Assembly: GCA_963576785.1 (NCBI GenBank)
Contig: OY756139.1
Span: 1,488,001-1,552,000 of the forward strand
Direction of reading: 5' to 3'
Origin: Chlorophyllum brunneum
Taxonomy: Eukaryota > Basidiomycota > Agaricomycetes > Agaricales > Agaricaceae
Length of the DNA stretch: 64,000 nucleotides
This document shows, in pieces, positions 1 to 11,790 of the stretch (positions within the stretch are counted from its first letter, which is position 1; each line of letters begins with the position of its first letter). The notes below the pieces were generated by a model. That model was not told the DNA's origin. It was given only the letters and a program-made list of their open reading frames with translations, and searched no databases. The position numbers and the translations under genes were made by a program.

Positions 1-1594
1 GAGGTTTCCTGTTGAACTTACGGAGGGCACAGGTTTGGGAAGTACAAAGTATTTGTAGCAGCACAAAGTCTTGGCAGGCTTGGATTAGGAAGCTGATTGA
101 ACGCTTGGGTAGATCGAAGGGGGTTGATTCGTTGCCTCCAATGGCAGCCTTCAGGGTAGAGAGCCGAGAGAAAACCGAGTACTGTAACTTACCAGGACAT
201 CGGGAAGGCTAGATCTTAACGTGAGGGATCCTCAAGTCGTGAGAAAGCAGCAGAAATTGAATCATTCCGACTTTCGTAATAACAGATCTCTTGGGTTGAC
301 ATTGCCGTCACCAGAATCTCGGGGAGTCAGCAAGCAGCCGTATGTCAGATCCGTTAAACCAGATATTTGTGAGACATGAAGTATGAAGACGTCAGCATGA
401 CCGCCCAGAGCCAAGAGAGACAGGCTTTCGCACCATTACATCAAGCAATTTAACATTTGCCTGTTGAAGGAACGATGACATACATGCACACACAATCACC
501 AACTATCCGACAATTCGGGTGAACAACACATGTCCGACGTGGTTTGACAAGCGCGCATTTCAAACCACTCCATAGCTCGCAAGCCGAAATGGCCATGCGG
601 CCGTGTGGAAGTGAGCCGATTGGACCATGGACCAGACTGCTGTTAGCTTATGGACCACAATTAAAGCATCCAGTCGTATTTTTATTAAAAAGCCGAGGAC
701 AGTCTTGTGGTCGCGCATCCACTCATTTAAGCTCGTTGTTGTCCGATTTGGGTAGTTTTCTTTGCGGCGGATAGCCTGTGTCTGCGCCAGGGAGCAGGCA
801 TCCAACATAAATGTCGCCGATCCATTAATTGACAACTATCGCGAGAACCTTGTGTACTGAACTGCGAAGTTCTGATGTCGAGTGGCGCCCACCGTCTCCG
901 CGCCAGCTTGACCGCCTGCCGCACGTATTTTCACTGTTAAACAACATCGATTGCCAAGACTGAGATAAGCTATATGCTGCACGGACGATGACGTGTGAAT
1001 AATACGATATTGTAGAGCTCGCCGCTCAATCTGTCTGAACCTTCCACTCGGTCCTCCCCTTGTTTGCCCCTTAGTTCCATGTGGCACCAGACACCGAGGA
1101 CCACATTGCGTGATCACTTGGTGCGCACAAAGGCTCCAATGTCTCGACACGAACTTTCGTCTCTTCGGGACTGGCCCTGTGCGCCGTCGGCTTCCAAGTT
1201 GGACCGTAAGCCCTCGAGGATATCCATTAGACGGCGTATCTTGGCCATGACAAAGCAACTGGTCAATACCGTGACCCACGAGCGTTGTTTAGTGATGGAG
1301 GGTCGAAGTGCCCCTGATTTGCCAAGTGAAGGGACATGGTCCTGTGGCGTTAAAACGTTGTCAATTGTTATGGGACGTAAAGGCCAAGGTTTGTCAGTAG
1401 GCACCGGCGGAAAGTCGTCCCAAGAATGCGAACAACATATCCACGGACGAATGGGTTGATCAAATGTTTCATTGCTAGGCCTTTGAACCTTCGGATTCTA
1501 TAACATATCGTCCTGATACAAATGTAGACCTATATGGTATGATAAAACAATCTGTAGGTACGGGGGTGCGTGAGGGGCGGTACACAGGCAATTC
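1..1594. other. Left-edge stretch with no supported gene
   Basis: Several short overlapping reading frames occur on both strands between 544 and 1460, but none resembles a known family or shows splice-linked continuation. The overlap of three frames around 1114-1279 looks like a composition effect. The stretch holds the 3' flank of the mitochondrial carrier gene that ends at 1595 on the minus strand. I see no repeat, tRNA or transposon end here. Confidence 0.5.
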
Positions 1595-2830
1595 TTATGT
1601 GAAGGCACTAGCCAAGCCTCCCAACAGGGTAACCCACCACGCCCGATAAAGGGTGAAGATGCCTTCTTCGTCAATGATACTTTTGGCACAGTCAACGAGC
1701 CCGGTGTACGGATCGCCTTCGTGCCTTAATCTGAGACAGGAGTCAGGCTTATGTTTGGAAAAATAAAAGAGCTGTTACAAACCCAATGACGTCTTCATCC
1801 GTTCCTGAGTATTCGACGGTCTCTTCACTGCCACCTTCGACTTCTTGTGCAACTGAATTATACTCGGAGGATGCATGATTGCGTTGTATAGCCAGGCGGG
1901 TAGCGATCACTTCCAATGGTGCGAGAACAATGGTGGCGAGGGCAACAATAATGAAGTAGATGGCAGCTTTCCACAAAGAGATATCCGTTGGGTCGAGTTG
2001 AGGATCGATTACAGCGGGAAGTAGAAGTCGGTGAAGCGGGCTTAGTATGAAAATGACAATGCCAATGTGAAGTGTCTCAACAGCCAACAATCCTGGTGTC
2101 AAGTAAATTATCCAAGGTCTCCTCCTTTCAGTCGGAGTCAAAAGGACACGGAGAGATTTTGGGAGGTCGAGGTAGCCGAGTTTGTGGGGCGTCGTAATTG
2201 AACTAACAAAAGTATGAATACACACGATGTTGTCCCGGTGTGGGGGAGCTCTTACCGATAGGTGATGATAGCCGTAGGGAGGGAAATTAGCATCATACCA
2301 ATACTGTAAGTAAATGTGCCCTATTTATTCTCAGAACCCAAGGTTCGAACCTTGTGGCAGGGTGGACATACTAGGAGATTGGTGTCAGGTGCTCTGTAGC
2401 TACCATGCCGGGGTTTCGGCGTTTCCATGAAGATCAAGATTACGATTGTTACGAAAAATGTGCTGATTGTAGTGGGCACTGTAGAAATTTCAGACTGAGG
2501 ATCTATCCCGGTCAGTTATCAAGTGGTCATAAGCACCTAGACCCTTATATAGACCGAAGGTACCCTGTAAATTTTACTCAACACAGCTTCTATGACTTGA
2601 AGGACTAGCAGACGCACCTCGATTCTCCAGACTCTGGCCAACATGGAGAAGTAAGAATTGACCACTGGTCCTGTGTGGGGGACTGCACCACCTTCAGCAT
2701 CGAGCTGAAGCGCTTTAGGGTTGTAGTTTGCTCGAAATCTGACCAAAACACCAGTCAATGGCACAATTATAAGCAAGCTTATAATCAGGGAAAGGAATAG
2801 GACTATAGTGTCGACAAAGCCGAGCAGCAT
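1595..2830 (-). CDS. Mitochondrial carrier-like (SLC25-type) membrane protein, divergent
   Basis: Six exons join in frame: 2830-2618, 2564-2537, 2478-2372, 2320-2256, 2202-1783 and 1730-1595, giving 322 residues. The start is ATG at 2830, followed directly by a hydrophobic segment. Visible features are a PLTGVLVRFRANYNPK segment near the N-terminus, W-R-I-E-G-x3-L-Y-K-G-L at the first exon junctions (the E-G-x-x-x-L-Y-x-G carrier signature), several later hydrophobic helices, and a C-terminal repeat with DEEGIFTLYRAWW. This is the layout of a mitochondrial carrier fold with degenerate PxD motifs, known from unnamed Agaricomycete carriers and distantly like Ugo1/SLC25A46. The substrate cannot be told from sequence, and a non-transporting outer-membrane role is possible. 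Family assignment is firm; function is not. Confidence 0.8.
2339..2354. repeat. 16-bp perfect palindrome inside a carrier-gene intron
   Basis: The sequence CAAGGTTCGAACCTTG is its own reverse complement. It lies within the 51-nt intron (2321-2371) of the mitochondrial carrier-like gene and could pair with itself in the transcript or as a cruciform. It contains a GGTTCGAA core that resembles a tRNA B box, but no tRNA fold surrounds it. Confidence 0.8.
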
Positions 2831-4322
2831 TTCTCGGGGGGAATGTGGTTGGAAGTACGGCGGGTTACTGCGCGTTACACTGCCATACCAGATGTCAGCT
2901 CATGATCACGTGGTGAGAAGGAACAGTCACATTGGGTCTATCAGTCACGATGTTGTGACGAAGGAGTTGCTCCCGTTCCACCATGTCCCACCATTCCCAG
3001 AATCTTTCCCCAACTTGTTACACTTTAATTCGTCTCTTGGTCGGCCTCAATCCTGTTTGATAGGTATTACTAGCCATCGGGTATCATGGCTGTACATCGG
3101 CCACTTCTTGTTTGGCATCGGCGCTCAGGCTTGTGTTGTGGCCTACTCCAGCCTTCCCCTCCTCGGCTTCTTTCATCTCCTGCATTCCGAACCCCCATGG
3201 ATCAAAGCGACTGTGATGCACTGATCAAACACACATTGATGACTGGGATCTCTGGCAGAGTGTAACTCGGTAGAAAATACCATTTCTTTCACCGAAAGTC
3301 GCTTCATATCCTCCGCTTGATAGGTATCCTTGGCTGCGGCTTCGGTTTTGGCATTATAAAGAGATGTAAAATCTAGCCGCTTAAGCTTCTGTTTCGAACA
3401 ATACTCTTCTGGTGTTATGATTGACCGTGATCAAGTGCGTCGCAACCAATTCTTATATGTAACAGCACCTTCAGCTCCATGGCTCGTCCTTACTATGTCA
3501 ACTGTCGAAGTTCTATACTGGATGCTACTATCACATCTTACTCGGTGTCTTAGTTTCCCATCGACACTTGTGCTATCACTCGTGGTACAGGTCTCTGCAT
3601 CACATTCCTCGGTTCTTGGTTCTGGTTTCAATCGCCGTTGGATTTCGACTTTCGTTCAAGACTCTAAGAGTACCGTCTTCGAGCAGCCGGTTTTCAATAA
3701 ACTCTTCCTAGCCATAAACTCTTGGTTTGGCTGCCCTCGTTCTTGTGGTACGCGGCCCTTTGCTTTTGCACGGCAACTGAGGGGCATGTGTCGATTGAAT
3801 ACTGAAATTTAATATAGTGCGTGGAGGACTCTCATTGTAATAATGACGTGCCGCTGTTCGTTCTGTATTGTCTACTCGTCGTTGTCTTGTCAAAAGGTAA
3901 ACATATGAAAGGCTGTCTTTGAATATTGCTTGGGAAGGTCTAGCGTACTTGTTTTTAGAAAGTTGAATGTATTGAGGACTGTCGCTCTCTGTCCGACAAC
4001 ACTATTTGCTGGTTAATCCAGTGGCGACTACCGCTCAAGTGTTGCCAAGCATTCCTGGTTCATGTTGAACGTGGATTTCGATGTGTTCTTCGTCGTTGTA
4101 AGTTGTGTTCTGTGTACGGAATGAGATTCAATAGACCTGGTTTTTCGCCACATTTTGACTCCGACGTAAGAAGCTTGACATGCACAGTTGGCAAGGTTTC
4201 TTCCCGCCTAGCACAACTTTGCACCTCTCCTCCTCTTGCCACCCCCCGGCACGGGTTGCAACTTCCTCCTTCCTTCTCTTACTCATTGCGACGCGTCTAC
4301 TCGGGCATTGTCAACGGTATAG
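2831..4322. other. Divergent intergenic region between carrier and Fun30 genes
   Basis: About 1.5 kb separate the starts of two divergently transcribed genes. The last 150 bases before the Fun30 start are pyrimidine-rich (runs of CTCCTC and CTTCCTCC near 4215-4275), a common feature of basidiomycete core promoters. The open frames at 2808-3224 and 3417-3812 lack recognisable content. I see no other gene. Confidence 0.5.
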
Positions 4323-7300
4323 ATGCCCTCTGATGTGCAGACCGCCGCAAACAAGGTCAGGATTGTCGCGCAACTTTTTAGTGATTTTCTAACGAATTTT
4401 CCCTAATCCCGTCGTCAGAAAGCGGCTTTAGAGCAACTACGATTCAATAAGAGCAAGCAAGCTGCTCAGCAGAATGCTACATCGTCCACCGCTGCTCAGC
4501 ATGCCAGCACCAACCACCCGCCCGCTCAATCTCGCGATGGAACCGTTGTTTCGAAATTCTTCCCTATCACTCCTTCAACCCCTGGCAATATCCTCGTCCC
4601 AAATTCCAGTCCACTCAGCCAGGAAGAACCCCAACAGCCGTATGAACCGTATAGTTATCGCACTGTACATGACGTGGCCCATCTCACCAATGGTACACAA
4701 GCGAGGGTGTGGTCACCAAATATGGCATTCATGGCGGCGGACAGCTTGAGCGCACCTGGTGGATTTATATCTACCAACACAAGTTTCCATGCATCAACGC
4801 GTCGACAGTGGTCGAATACTGAAAGCCCCCGCGACACTACTCAAGAAGAGGGCCCACCTCGCAAGCGCCTCAATCGAGGCCACCCGGAGGACGCGATATC
4901 CATGTCATCTCTCCCACTCATTGAACCACACTGCCCTAGTCCCAGACTGCGGACAGTGTCTGACACCCCTTCTATATCGTCTGAGGACTCTCTACCTGAC
5001 GTCTCCCGTCTGGTGGGCTCTTCAATCACTCACGGACTACGCAAGCCTTTGTCCTCCACAGATACTCCCACTGATCCTTTTACCCACCCCGAATTCATCA
5101 AACTAAACATGACAATGCCGGGGGAGTCGCTCACCCGTATTCGCGCCGCCTGGCAACAATCTGGTTACAATTTCCAGCGGGCCACCGCTCTAATGTCGAA
5201 CCCTGCTTGGTCCCCCTCCGCCTCTAGTCCAGAAAAATCAGAGAAAGAAGATGTGGGACGCGTAAGAGAAGTCGAGGAAGCCTCTCGTGCTCAGAAGATG
5301 GCAGCCAGGGAGAAAGGCAAGAAGTCGATGATTTACGCCAACCGTCTCGCGCTTGAAACCAAACCTCAGAGCACGCCGAAGAACGATGGGACACATTTTG
5401 TCGATATGTCACAAACGCCTACAACCCCTGTCATCGCTCCCGGTCGCCGGAAACGTCTCAAGAAGCTTGTAATAGACTCGGACCTTGAAACAGAGGCTGA
5501 AAATACCGGTGACGATGAAAGAACGAGAAAGCGCGAGCGGACTGAGAACAGCGACGAGTCCCGAGCACTAGAATACCTGAATACGACAAGTGGCGAGGGA
5601 ATACAGGAGCTGACAGGTATGTTTTTGCCCAACTTGACGGACTAATTCCAGAGTCTGACTCCTATGAAGGATGCACGTCCGAACAAGCAAACACTATAAT
5701 TAAACTGCGCCCGTTTGAATCTGTGGAAGATCTCAATATAAAACTTGGTCAGGGGAAGAAAAAGGCAGGACCTGCGGGTATCAGTCCGCGGCTCTTCGAA
5801 GAGTGCACGGAGATTTTCAAGGGTTATGGTGCAGTTGACTCAACCTTGGAAGAGTGTGAAAATATTGGAGCTCACTTGCGTTCCTCTATCGCATCGTGGA
5901 GTATACCCCCCAGTAAAGGTAAAAGCAAGAAAGACCCGTTGGCAGGGTTCTCGGACGATGTTCAAGACGGCTCGATCAGTCTGAGGAGCATCACAAATCT
6001 CAGACCACAGAAACCTCAAGACCATCTAACCGAGCAGCCATCAATCCTAGCTACAAACGTCAAACTGAAGGAATATCAACTTCTTGGAGTGAATTGGCTT
6101 AATCTTTTATATTGTAATGGTCTCAGCTGTATTCTTGCTGATGAAATGGGTAGGTGGTCCATCTACTTCAAATCACAGCGACTGATTCATCTCTGCACAG
6201 GTCTCGGTAAAACAGTTCAGGTAATCAGCTTCCTTGCCCATCTAAAGGAAAAAGGCAATACGGGCCCTCACTTGGTCGTTGTTCCGTAAGCATCGCGTCT
6301 ATTTTATGGTCCGACCGCTATACTCGGATGCTGAAACTGGCTCAGCTCGTCGACATTGGAAAACTGGTGCCGGGAATTCGCTCGCTTCGCACCTTCGATA
6401 TCCGTCCAGACCTACTATGCCGGAAAGGGAGAGCGCTCTCATCTTCGGGAAACGTTACTTGGGACTCAAATGTGTGATAACGGGCGCAATGAAGGGTGGG
6501 AGGTCCTCATAACGACATACACGTTAGCCCAAGGCGATGACAGAGACAGGAAATTTTTCCGGAAAATAAATTGGAATGTAAGTAGTGCATTCCATCATCT
6601 TATATCTCCTAACCCGAATCAGTGTTGCATTTACGACGAAGGCCACGTTCTCAAGAATTTCCAATCGCAGCGGTATCAATCTTTACTCAAATTCGGATCA
6701 CATTGGAGGCTCCTTTTGACAGGGACACCGTTGCAAAACAATTTGCAAGAGCTGGTGGTACGTAAAATATCACGTCAATTTCCCCTACTATCTGATTCAC
6801 GCTGCAGTCTTTAATGAACTTTATCCTCCCGGAGCAATTTGCTGATACCATTGGAGAGATGCGTGCAATCTTCAAAGTCAAGGGTGATTCCAAGATTTCC
6901 TTACTCTCTCAGGAGCGGGTATCCAGGGCCAAGAAGATGATGACGCCTTTCGTTTTGCGACGCCGGAAAGATCAAGTTCTTCAAGACCTCCCCCAGAAAT
7001 CAGAACGTATCGAATGGTGCGAGATGACTGATTTACAAATGTCGATCTACACCGATGCCTTGCAACGCTCGAGGCGAACCGTCTTAGAGGTGGAGGATAA
7101 GGATTCCGCAACAGATAGTAGCGCCGGAACCAAGAAGAAGGCCATGAGGGCTAACGGCAAGGAGAAGAAGGTTTACATGGAGAATAGCTCGAATGTGCTT
7201 ATGGATCTACGGAAAGCTGCCTCGCACCCTATGTTATTCAGGAAGCGATTCACCGATGACATATTGTCGGGCATCGCGAAACAGCTCTTGAAAGAACCAA

Positions 7301-8151
7301 ACTTCAAGAAGCGTGGTGCTCTTTTCGACTTGGTCAAAGAGGATATGTCAGTAATGACGGATGCAGAGCTCCAGGTCTTTTGTAAGACCTACAAGGTATG
7401 CTTACGAGACCATGCTTCCCTTGAAACATGAATGCTGATTATTGACAGTCGACAAAAAAATTCTTGCAAGATGCGAATTGCTACTTTGAGGCTGGCAAGG
7501 TTGAGACCCTTCTCAAGCTCCTAGAAAGGTATAGAATGGAAGAGAGGAAGGTTCTGATATTTTCCCAGGTCAGTCCGCCGCCGACCCACACTAGGTATCA
7601 GGTTGACGTATGGCCAGTTCACACAAATTCTGGATATTCTGCAAGCGATATTCAACCTCAAGCAAATCCGCTTTCTTATCCTGACTGGTAGCACCCCGGT
7701 GGACGTTAGGCAAACATTGGTGGACGAGTTCACCGAAGACCCATGTATTCCTGTCTTCCTGCTGTCGACCAAGGCCGGGGGGATGGGAATCAATTTGACG
7801 GCGGCATCCGTGGTTATTATGTGAGCTCTTCTAGTGTGGCTCCACTCCCTACCTCATCAGTTTCTCAGGTTTGATCAAGATTTTAACCCTCATAACGATA
7901 AGCAGGCCCAAGATCGCGCATACCGGATTGGTCAGAAACGAGACGTGGAAGTTATCAAGTTGATATCTCGCGGCACGATCGAGGAGGATATGTTGAAGCT
8001 CGGAGAGACGAAACTTGCACTTGATGAAGCTGTCGCTGCCGATCCGGATGAAAAAGGGGACGGCGCACCCGAGCGAGAGATGAAGAAGTCACTGATGACA
8101 GTGCTAAGACAACAGTTCGAGAAGCAGGATGCAAAGGTATCCCCTACATGA
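4323..8151 (+). CDS. FUN30: Fun30/SMARCAD1-type SNF2 chromatin remodelling ATPase
   Basis: Ten exons join in frame: 4323-4355, 4419-5616, 5652-6149, 6201-6285, 6346-6577, 6623-6757, 6808-7395, 7449-7568, 7618-7820 and 7869-8151, giving 1124 residues. The N-terminal half is polar and probably disordered, with a CUE-like ubiquitin-binding segment near residues 240-275. The ATPase core has motif I DEMGLGKT (about 573-580), motif II DEGH (687-690), a TGTPLQNN segment, and motif [13 protein letters not shown] (1043-1053) with the RIGQ ending. DEGH instead of DEAH is characteristic of the Fun30/SMARCAD1/Etl1 branch, which slides nucleosomes, supports silent chromatin and helps DNA end resection. 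Exon 1 encodes only 11 residues. The C-terminus could be extended by an unseen intron after residue 1120. Confidence 0.93.
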
Positions 8152-8288
8152 TATCTCTCCATTTCTGTTTCAATTGGGGACATGTTTCTTCCTTCCAACA
8201 TACGGCATTGATTTCTGTTATCTTTACATCTCAAGATCCCATTTATGTCGAAGTAGAGTGCATTTTAGACATCGGGTTTGAACAGGGA

Positions 8289-9028
8289 TTATACATATAC
8301 AGAGAGCCCTCGTACAAGCCTGTCGATACTTGCCCGGAAATATTCATTGTCAATGCCATGCTCCTTTGAATCCATTTTCACTAGAGGATTCCGGACAACA
8401 TATTCCACAAATGGACCAGCATATATCTGGCGTAGAACGAAGCGGAGCGGATCGGTTCTAGGATCTGTTAGCATGATGAACTTGTAGCCCGAGACCGTTT
8501 CATGAAGGTGTAACTTGTACGTAGAGGTCCGATAACTCGTGAAGGAATCATCCCTATGAAGATATCAGTTCCTACAGGAGTCCAACGCAGGACGGACTGG
8601 ATACACACCGACATGCCAACTTTTTGATCATGTTCCTCAACGAGAGAACCACACCATATACCAACTTTGCTTCTTCGTCAAAAGGAAGACCCGTATTCAC
8701 CACTGAGGGTGGCGGGGGCGGGGGCGTGGAACGTGCAGCATTCCCGTTTGTCGCGACGACGATGCCGGTTGATGATGAAAGGGTATTACGTGGGCTACTG
8801 AATGTCGACACGTTTACGGTCACCTTATCTGCAATTGCTGCGGGCGAGACAGCTTGGGAGACGGCAGGCAAGATGTCCCCTTCAGCAGCAGGCTTGGGGC
8901 GCTTGGTACGGTGCCAGTCCTGGTAATAGACGCATGTACAATGACTAGGCCTTGATTCGGATTCTTTCCAGCGCCATAGGAGGTAGAAAGACGCACCGGT
9001 CAAAAATATAAAGACTGTAGATCGTCAT
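8289..9028 (-). CDS. BET5: TRAPP complex subunit Bet5 (TRAPPC1)
   Basis: Three exons, 9028-8997, 8944-8609 and 8553-8289, give 210 residues in frame. It starts MTIYSLYIFDR, the canonical opening beta strand of the longin fold. The C-terminal exon (IYAGPFVEYVVRNPLVK) is strongly conserved in TRAPPC1. Bet5 is a core subunit of the TRAPP complexes, which act as exchange factor for Ypt1/Rab1 in ER-to-Golgi and Golgi traffic. A low-complexity insert of roughly 65 residues, including a run of six prolines, interrupts the longin fold between HCTCVYYQDW and the helix beginning KLVYGVVLSLRNM, making the protein longer than the yeast or human forms (about 145-160). It is convergent with Fun30, 137 bp apart. 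Confidence 0.92.
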
Positions 9029-9192
9029 ACTAACTGTTGGTGAGCGTGAAGGGACGTGTGAAGGCGAGCTTGTCGAGATAGCAGGGTAATGATGCATAAT
9101 GTGGTGATGGTTAGTCCAAGTGGTTGCAACTCGGCACTATCTACTCGCATTTCAAATTTCAAATCCAAGCTAGAAACAAATTTATGTGGTTA

Positions 9193-10526
9193 CTAGGGTA
9201 AAGTGGAGAGGTATGCCAATGGGAGTCGATATGTAGGAACAGTGAAGTACTCCCTACTCCTTCCCCAACGTTCCTCATACTTCTGGGGTCGTACATCAAC
9301 GTCGGACCATTGTACATCGAAGCCGATATCAGCAAGGTGAATTTCAGCGATGTGGGTATACACGTCGTAGAACAAAGGGTCTGTTCGCGTCGTCAACCAG
9401 TGTGAGTTCAAAGTATGGTTGAACTTACTAGTAGCTCCAAGACCATTGAAAAAGCTGAATCTAGCATTCGGACCAGAAAGCAAATTAGGCAGGTATTTGA
9501 AAAATCGGTGTAGATCCTCGTAATTTTCTGAAAATGTGTCTGTGTAGACGACATCGAAGACGCCAAGAGCGGGGAGGTCTTCTTTGTCCACAAAATCCTG
9601 CCATCTGCCTTGAAGAACCGTGACCCCGGGTTTTTGATCCCATCCATTGTCTTTCATGTACTGTAACACGTCTGTATGTGGTTCGATGATGACATGTTGT
9701 GCTGGGGGCATCGGCAGAGCTTGAAATAACCGGTCGATCTGAATCACGGCGTCAATCAGTCTGCTCCCAAGTGATTGATATACACCTACAATTCCCAAAC
9801 CAAACCCTACGTTCAGGATTCTGATATTATCTCGCTCGGGTAAAGAGTCATAAATGGACTGTACTGTCTCCATCATGATAGGTGTCTCCCAGCCCATCAT
9901 AACGCCAATTTCTTCTCCATCCACGTCAATGAAGCAGATGTCCTGTCCAATCTCATCCTTCATATAACGCAGCCTTGACGAAAGAAAATTCTCGGAAGAA
10001 CCAGCGGCAGTCTCATCGGTCTCGCGAAGGATTAGACTTGTAGAGGGGTCAGGCGTAGAGCTACCCCGCGATGATAATAACCCAAGGAGTAATTCTGTGT
10101 TGTCTTAGCTTTCCCCGCGTTCCCATGCGACGCAATGGATTGTTCATGCACCTGCGCGAATACCGGCATTGCGAACGGTATCGTAGATTTCCGTGTCATT
10201 GTAGGAGAGGGCGATATCTCCAGCTGTATTCTGCATATAATCCACTGCACGAGATTAGCGACCCACAAGGGCTAGCCGACTGGGATGGACGCGCCTCCAT
10301 TCCATACAGCGCCCTTCTCGATTAGATATTGCACAAGCCCAAGATTGCGGGTATAGGCGGCAGCATGCAATGGGGACATGCCCTCAGCCTCGGTTTGGTA
10401 CCAGACTGGGGCCCCAGCCTCGACCAGCGACTTGATATCCTCTGTAGAGGCGCCCTGCAGAACTGCATTGACGAGCTGCTCACCGAGCTGAATCGCGACT
10501 TGCGAAGCGTCGACGGTGTCTTCCAT
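9193..10526 (-). CDS. RMT2: Arginine delta-N-methyltransferase Rmt2 (ankyrin plus methyltransferase)
   Basis: The N-terminal part (residues about 1-80) has ankyrin-like helices with GMSPLHAAAY. The C-terminal exon carries a class I SAM-binding loop, NVGFGLGIVG, with glycines near 205-209, and the acidic HVIIEPHTD strand (Glu about 246). Yeast Rmt2 methylates the internal nitrogen of an arginine in ribosomal protein L12. The start is taken as ATG at 10526; 12 bases upstream only TTG is in frame. Exons are 10526-10295, 10244-10152 and 10094-9193, 408 residues. The first intron is the weak point: frame is kept only with a poor GC donor (GGAG|gcgcgt), so that junction may be wrong. The LPMO gene upstream on the same strand ends only 75 bp away. 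Confidence 0.88.
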
Positions 10527-10601
10527 CCTCAAGTCCAAATTACTTTATTTCACTTGCGTCCAGTACTGGATCGTATCATGTGACTATATACAGCAAAGAT
10601 C

Positions 10602-11790
10602 TCACCCCCTCCAGACAGCGGGGCCAGGAATGGTGTAGCTGGTAACGGTAGGCTGAGAATAGATGTCGATGGTGACACCGGGGTCAGATCTGGAGGTGGC
10701 CATTTCAATCATTTATCCAGCGACAACAAATACCCAATGGCTTACGCTTTGTATGCACCGGGGAACTTCACCAGGTAGCTGCCAGAGGGCTGGGGTCCAC
10801 CACCACCGGTAACCTTCAAGTGAGCGCATTCGGGATAGAACTGAGGCTGGTTGGAGGTATGGATAGCAAGAAGCTAAAGAATGGCACTGCGTCAGAAAAG
10901 ATATAACCTCCACGGCTCACTGGTCTTGTTCACCTCATGCCTGATCATATATTCACCAGCAGCAAGGCTTCCAGGGATGGTGGTGGTCCTATTTCACAGA
11001 TCATCGTCTGTATGAACGGATGGATATGACCAAAGCCACATACCAGGAGTTATTATTGGCGACAAGTTCTCCCATCGCCCATTGGCCGCTGGGCAAGGTT
11101 CCCGAAAGCAAACCAGCCTCCTCGATCTTGAACTGTAATGAAGGTAAGGCGCTTAACCGACAATGATGCCCGTCTTGGACTGCACTCAAGACTTACCCAG
11201 GAGAGCGAGGAAGGCGTAGCCGAAGCGCAGCCACTGGGACACTTGGCCATGTAGATCATGACAGGCTTATGACTGGTCAGTTCAATGCACCCCTGAGATG
11301 CTTGCTACTCCTCACCCCGATGGTGTGAGGCCACGGGTTCCAGTATGCAGTGATTTGGCTTCCAGCAGAAACTGTGGCAGAGAGCTGCCCACTACCGAGG
11401 GTTGCCCCGTTCTTGTTGCAAGCGAGATAACTGTCGGTGGGGTTTGTAAGGGGATCATAGGTGTCCCATTCGCGCTACATGATGAGGGAGGTTTACATGA
11501 CGTCAACTACACTACAGCAGTAGCAGTACCGTACCTGGATGGAGGTCTGACCGACAGGAGTGTTGTAAGCCATGAAACTTCAAGTGCTATTAGCAACGAG
11601 GTCAAGCTGAGCAGGGTATGCATACCCTTTGTAGTAGGTGTTTGAGATCTCGTAGCCAATGACGCCGCCATGAGAAGATGCCTGTAAAAGTGATGAGACA
11701 GGAGCAGTCAGGTAAATCAAACGTTCTTACAAAGTTGGCTTGGTTCAAGGCGACAGTAATGACAGCAACAAGGGTTGTAAGGATGTTCAT
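10602..11790 (-). CDS. Secreted AA9 lytic polysaccharide monooxygenase (ex GH61)
   Basis: Nine exons (11790-11731, 11681-11626, 11577-11535, 11474-11316, 11265-11197, 11132-11044, 10988-10934, 10873-10746, 10689-10602) give 248 residues. A signal peptide of about 23 residues ends A-S-S, so the mature protein starts at His24 in HGGV, the N-terminal half of the copper histidine brace. The second brace histidine is His103 in WPHTIG, and the axial tyrosine is Tyr190 in QFYPEC. The second-shell His182 and Gln188 are also present. The enzyme should oxidatively cleave cellulose or related beta-glucans outside the cell. There is no carbohydrate-binding module, because the protein ends just after the catalytic domain. 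All catalytic residues are intact. Confidence 0.94.

Noticed and set aside
836..1404. Overlapping 147- and 96-residue minus-strand frames
   Set aside because: Both frames and a third on the plus strand overlap, which points to chance openness; no splice partners or family signal.
2339..2354. B-box-like GGTTCGAA as a sign of a tRNA gene
   Set aside because: It is part of a perfect palindrome within a protein-coding intron, and no cloverleaf can be drawn around it.
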